Positions 41,887-42,020 of a stretch of 42,020 nt of DNA are shown one piece after another. A program made the translations under genes and the position numbers. The stretch comes from Deltaproteobacteria bacterium (GTDB lineage Bacteria > Desulfobacterota > Desulfovibrionia > Desulfovibrionales > Desulfovibrionaceae): positions 1-42,020 of the forward strand of contig JAISOL010000029.1 of assembly GCA_031275645.1 (NCBI GenBank), in the 5' to 3' direction. The notes below the pieces were generated by a model. The model had not been told where the DNA came from. It was given only the letters and a program-made list of their open reading frames with translations, and did no database searches. The stretch's first letter is position 1. Every line of letters begins with the position of its first letter.

Positions 41887-42020
41887 AGCATTTCAACATT
41901 AAAAATATACATTTGCCGAAATGCTCCGGCGGCCGCGCAAGCGGGCGCCCGCCACGAAGGCGCGGGCGGAACTCGTTTCGCCGTCAAGCGCCGAAGTGAG
42001 CGTCTTAAAGTTAAAATGCT
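41887..42020. repeat. gene-free inverted-repeat element at the window end
   Basis: AGCATTTCAACATTAA (41887-41902) matches, as an inverted repeat, the last bases of the window (reverse complement AGCATTTTAACTTTAA, from 42020), about 15 of 18 positions. A shorter pair, GAGCATTTC (41886-41894) and GAAATGCTC (41918-41926), forms a terminator-like hairpin. Between lie GC-rich palindromes such as GCGGGCGCCCGC (41941-41952). The size (about 134 bases) and terminal repeats fit a small non-coding mobile element or complex terminator; the window edge hides whether it continues. Confidence 0.5.

Overview
The window looks like a chromosomal segment of a sulfate-reducing Desulfovibrionaceae member (Desulfovibrio/Bilophila/Mailhella-like). 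The strongest marker is a tetraheme cytochrome c3 (17315-17710) with the residue pattern of the Desulfovibrio type I protein. The second is a Ccm cytochrome-maturation operon whose CcmE carries the CxxxY heme-attachment variant known from Desulfovibrio. The DNA is GC-rich almost throughout, except for one strongly AT-rich block at about 24,890-25,690. No rRNA, tRNA, insertion sequence or CRISPR array is visible. The genus cannot be fixed from this sequence alone.

Left part (1-15,000): a short-chain acyl-CoA/ketoacid module comes first. It holds the two subunits of an acetate/acetoacetate CoA-transferase and two nearly identical AtoE-type short-chain fatty acid permeases in tandem, closed by a strong terminator. 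Next come three minus-strand genes: a periplasmic VWA-OmpA protein, an aconitase-superfamily hydratase of the YbhJ type, and a TetR regulator. The TetR gene is divergent from a complete tripartite RND efflux operon (adaptor lipoprotein, AcrB-type pump, OprM-type outer-membrane lipoprotein). The divergent spacer holds two perfect palindromes.

Middle (15,000-26,100): a membrane-fused spermidine-synthase-like protein, IF-1, cytochrome c3, a 500-residue Pro/Ala-rich protein with an internal 42-residue duplication, MenG/UbiE and Era (apparent TTG start). After these is a surface-glycan patch: two family-2 glycosyltransferases, an XRE regulator with an operator overlapping its own ribosome-binding site, and a GtrA/ArnT-type fusion. 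The fusion is broken by two compensating single-base frameshifts, and its 3' half is AT-rich.

Right part (26,100-42,020): a PaaK-like ligase without the canonical P-loop converges on the most unusual gene of the window, a DRE-TIM acyltransferase (isopropylmalate/homocitrate synthase type) carrying a C-terminal Cache/PDC sensor domain. Upstream on the same strand are an unrecognised TPR-ended protein, an aspartate-type aminotransferase, a purT pseudogene that has lost its ATP-grasp core, and asd. Further upstream is the overlapping ccmE-F-A-B-C-D-TPR operon, without ccmG or ccmH. A soluble PAS chemoreceptor and a heptosyltransferase-like gene close the window, the latter followed by an inverted-repeat element that runs to the last base.

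Functional links: the Ccm operon would supply heme attachment for cytochrome c3, and MenG would supply menaquinone for the same respiratory chain. Asd, the aminotransferase and the DRE-TIM enzyme suggest amino-acid or 2-oxoacid metabolism. An apparent CRISPR-repeat-like intergenic element occurs twice, each time just upstream of a minus-strand gene.
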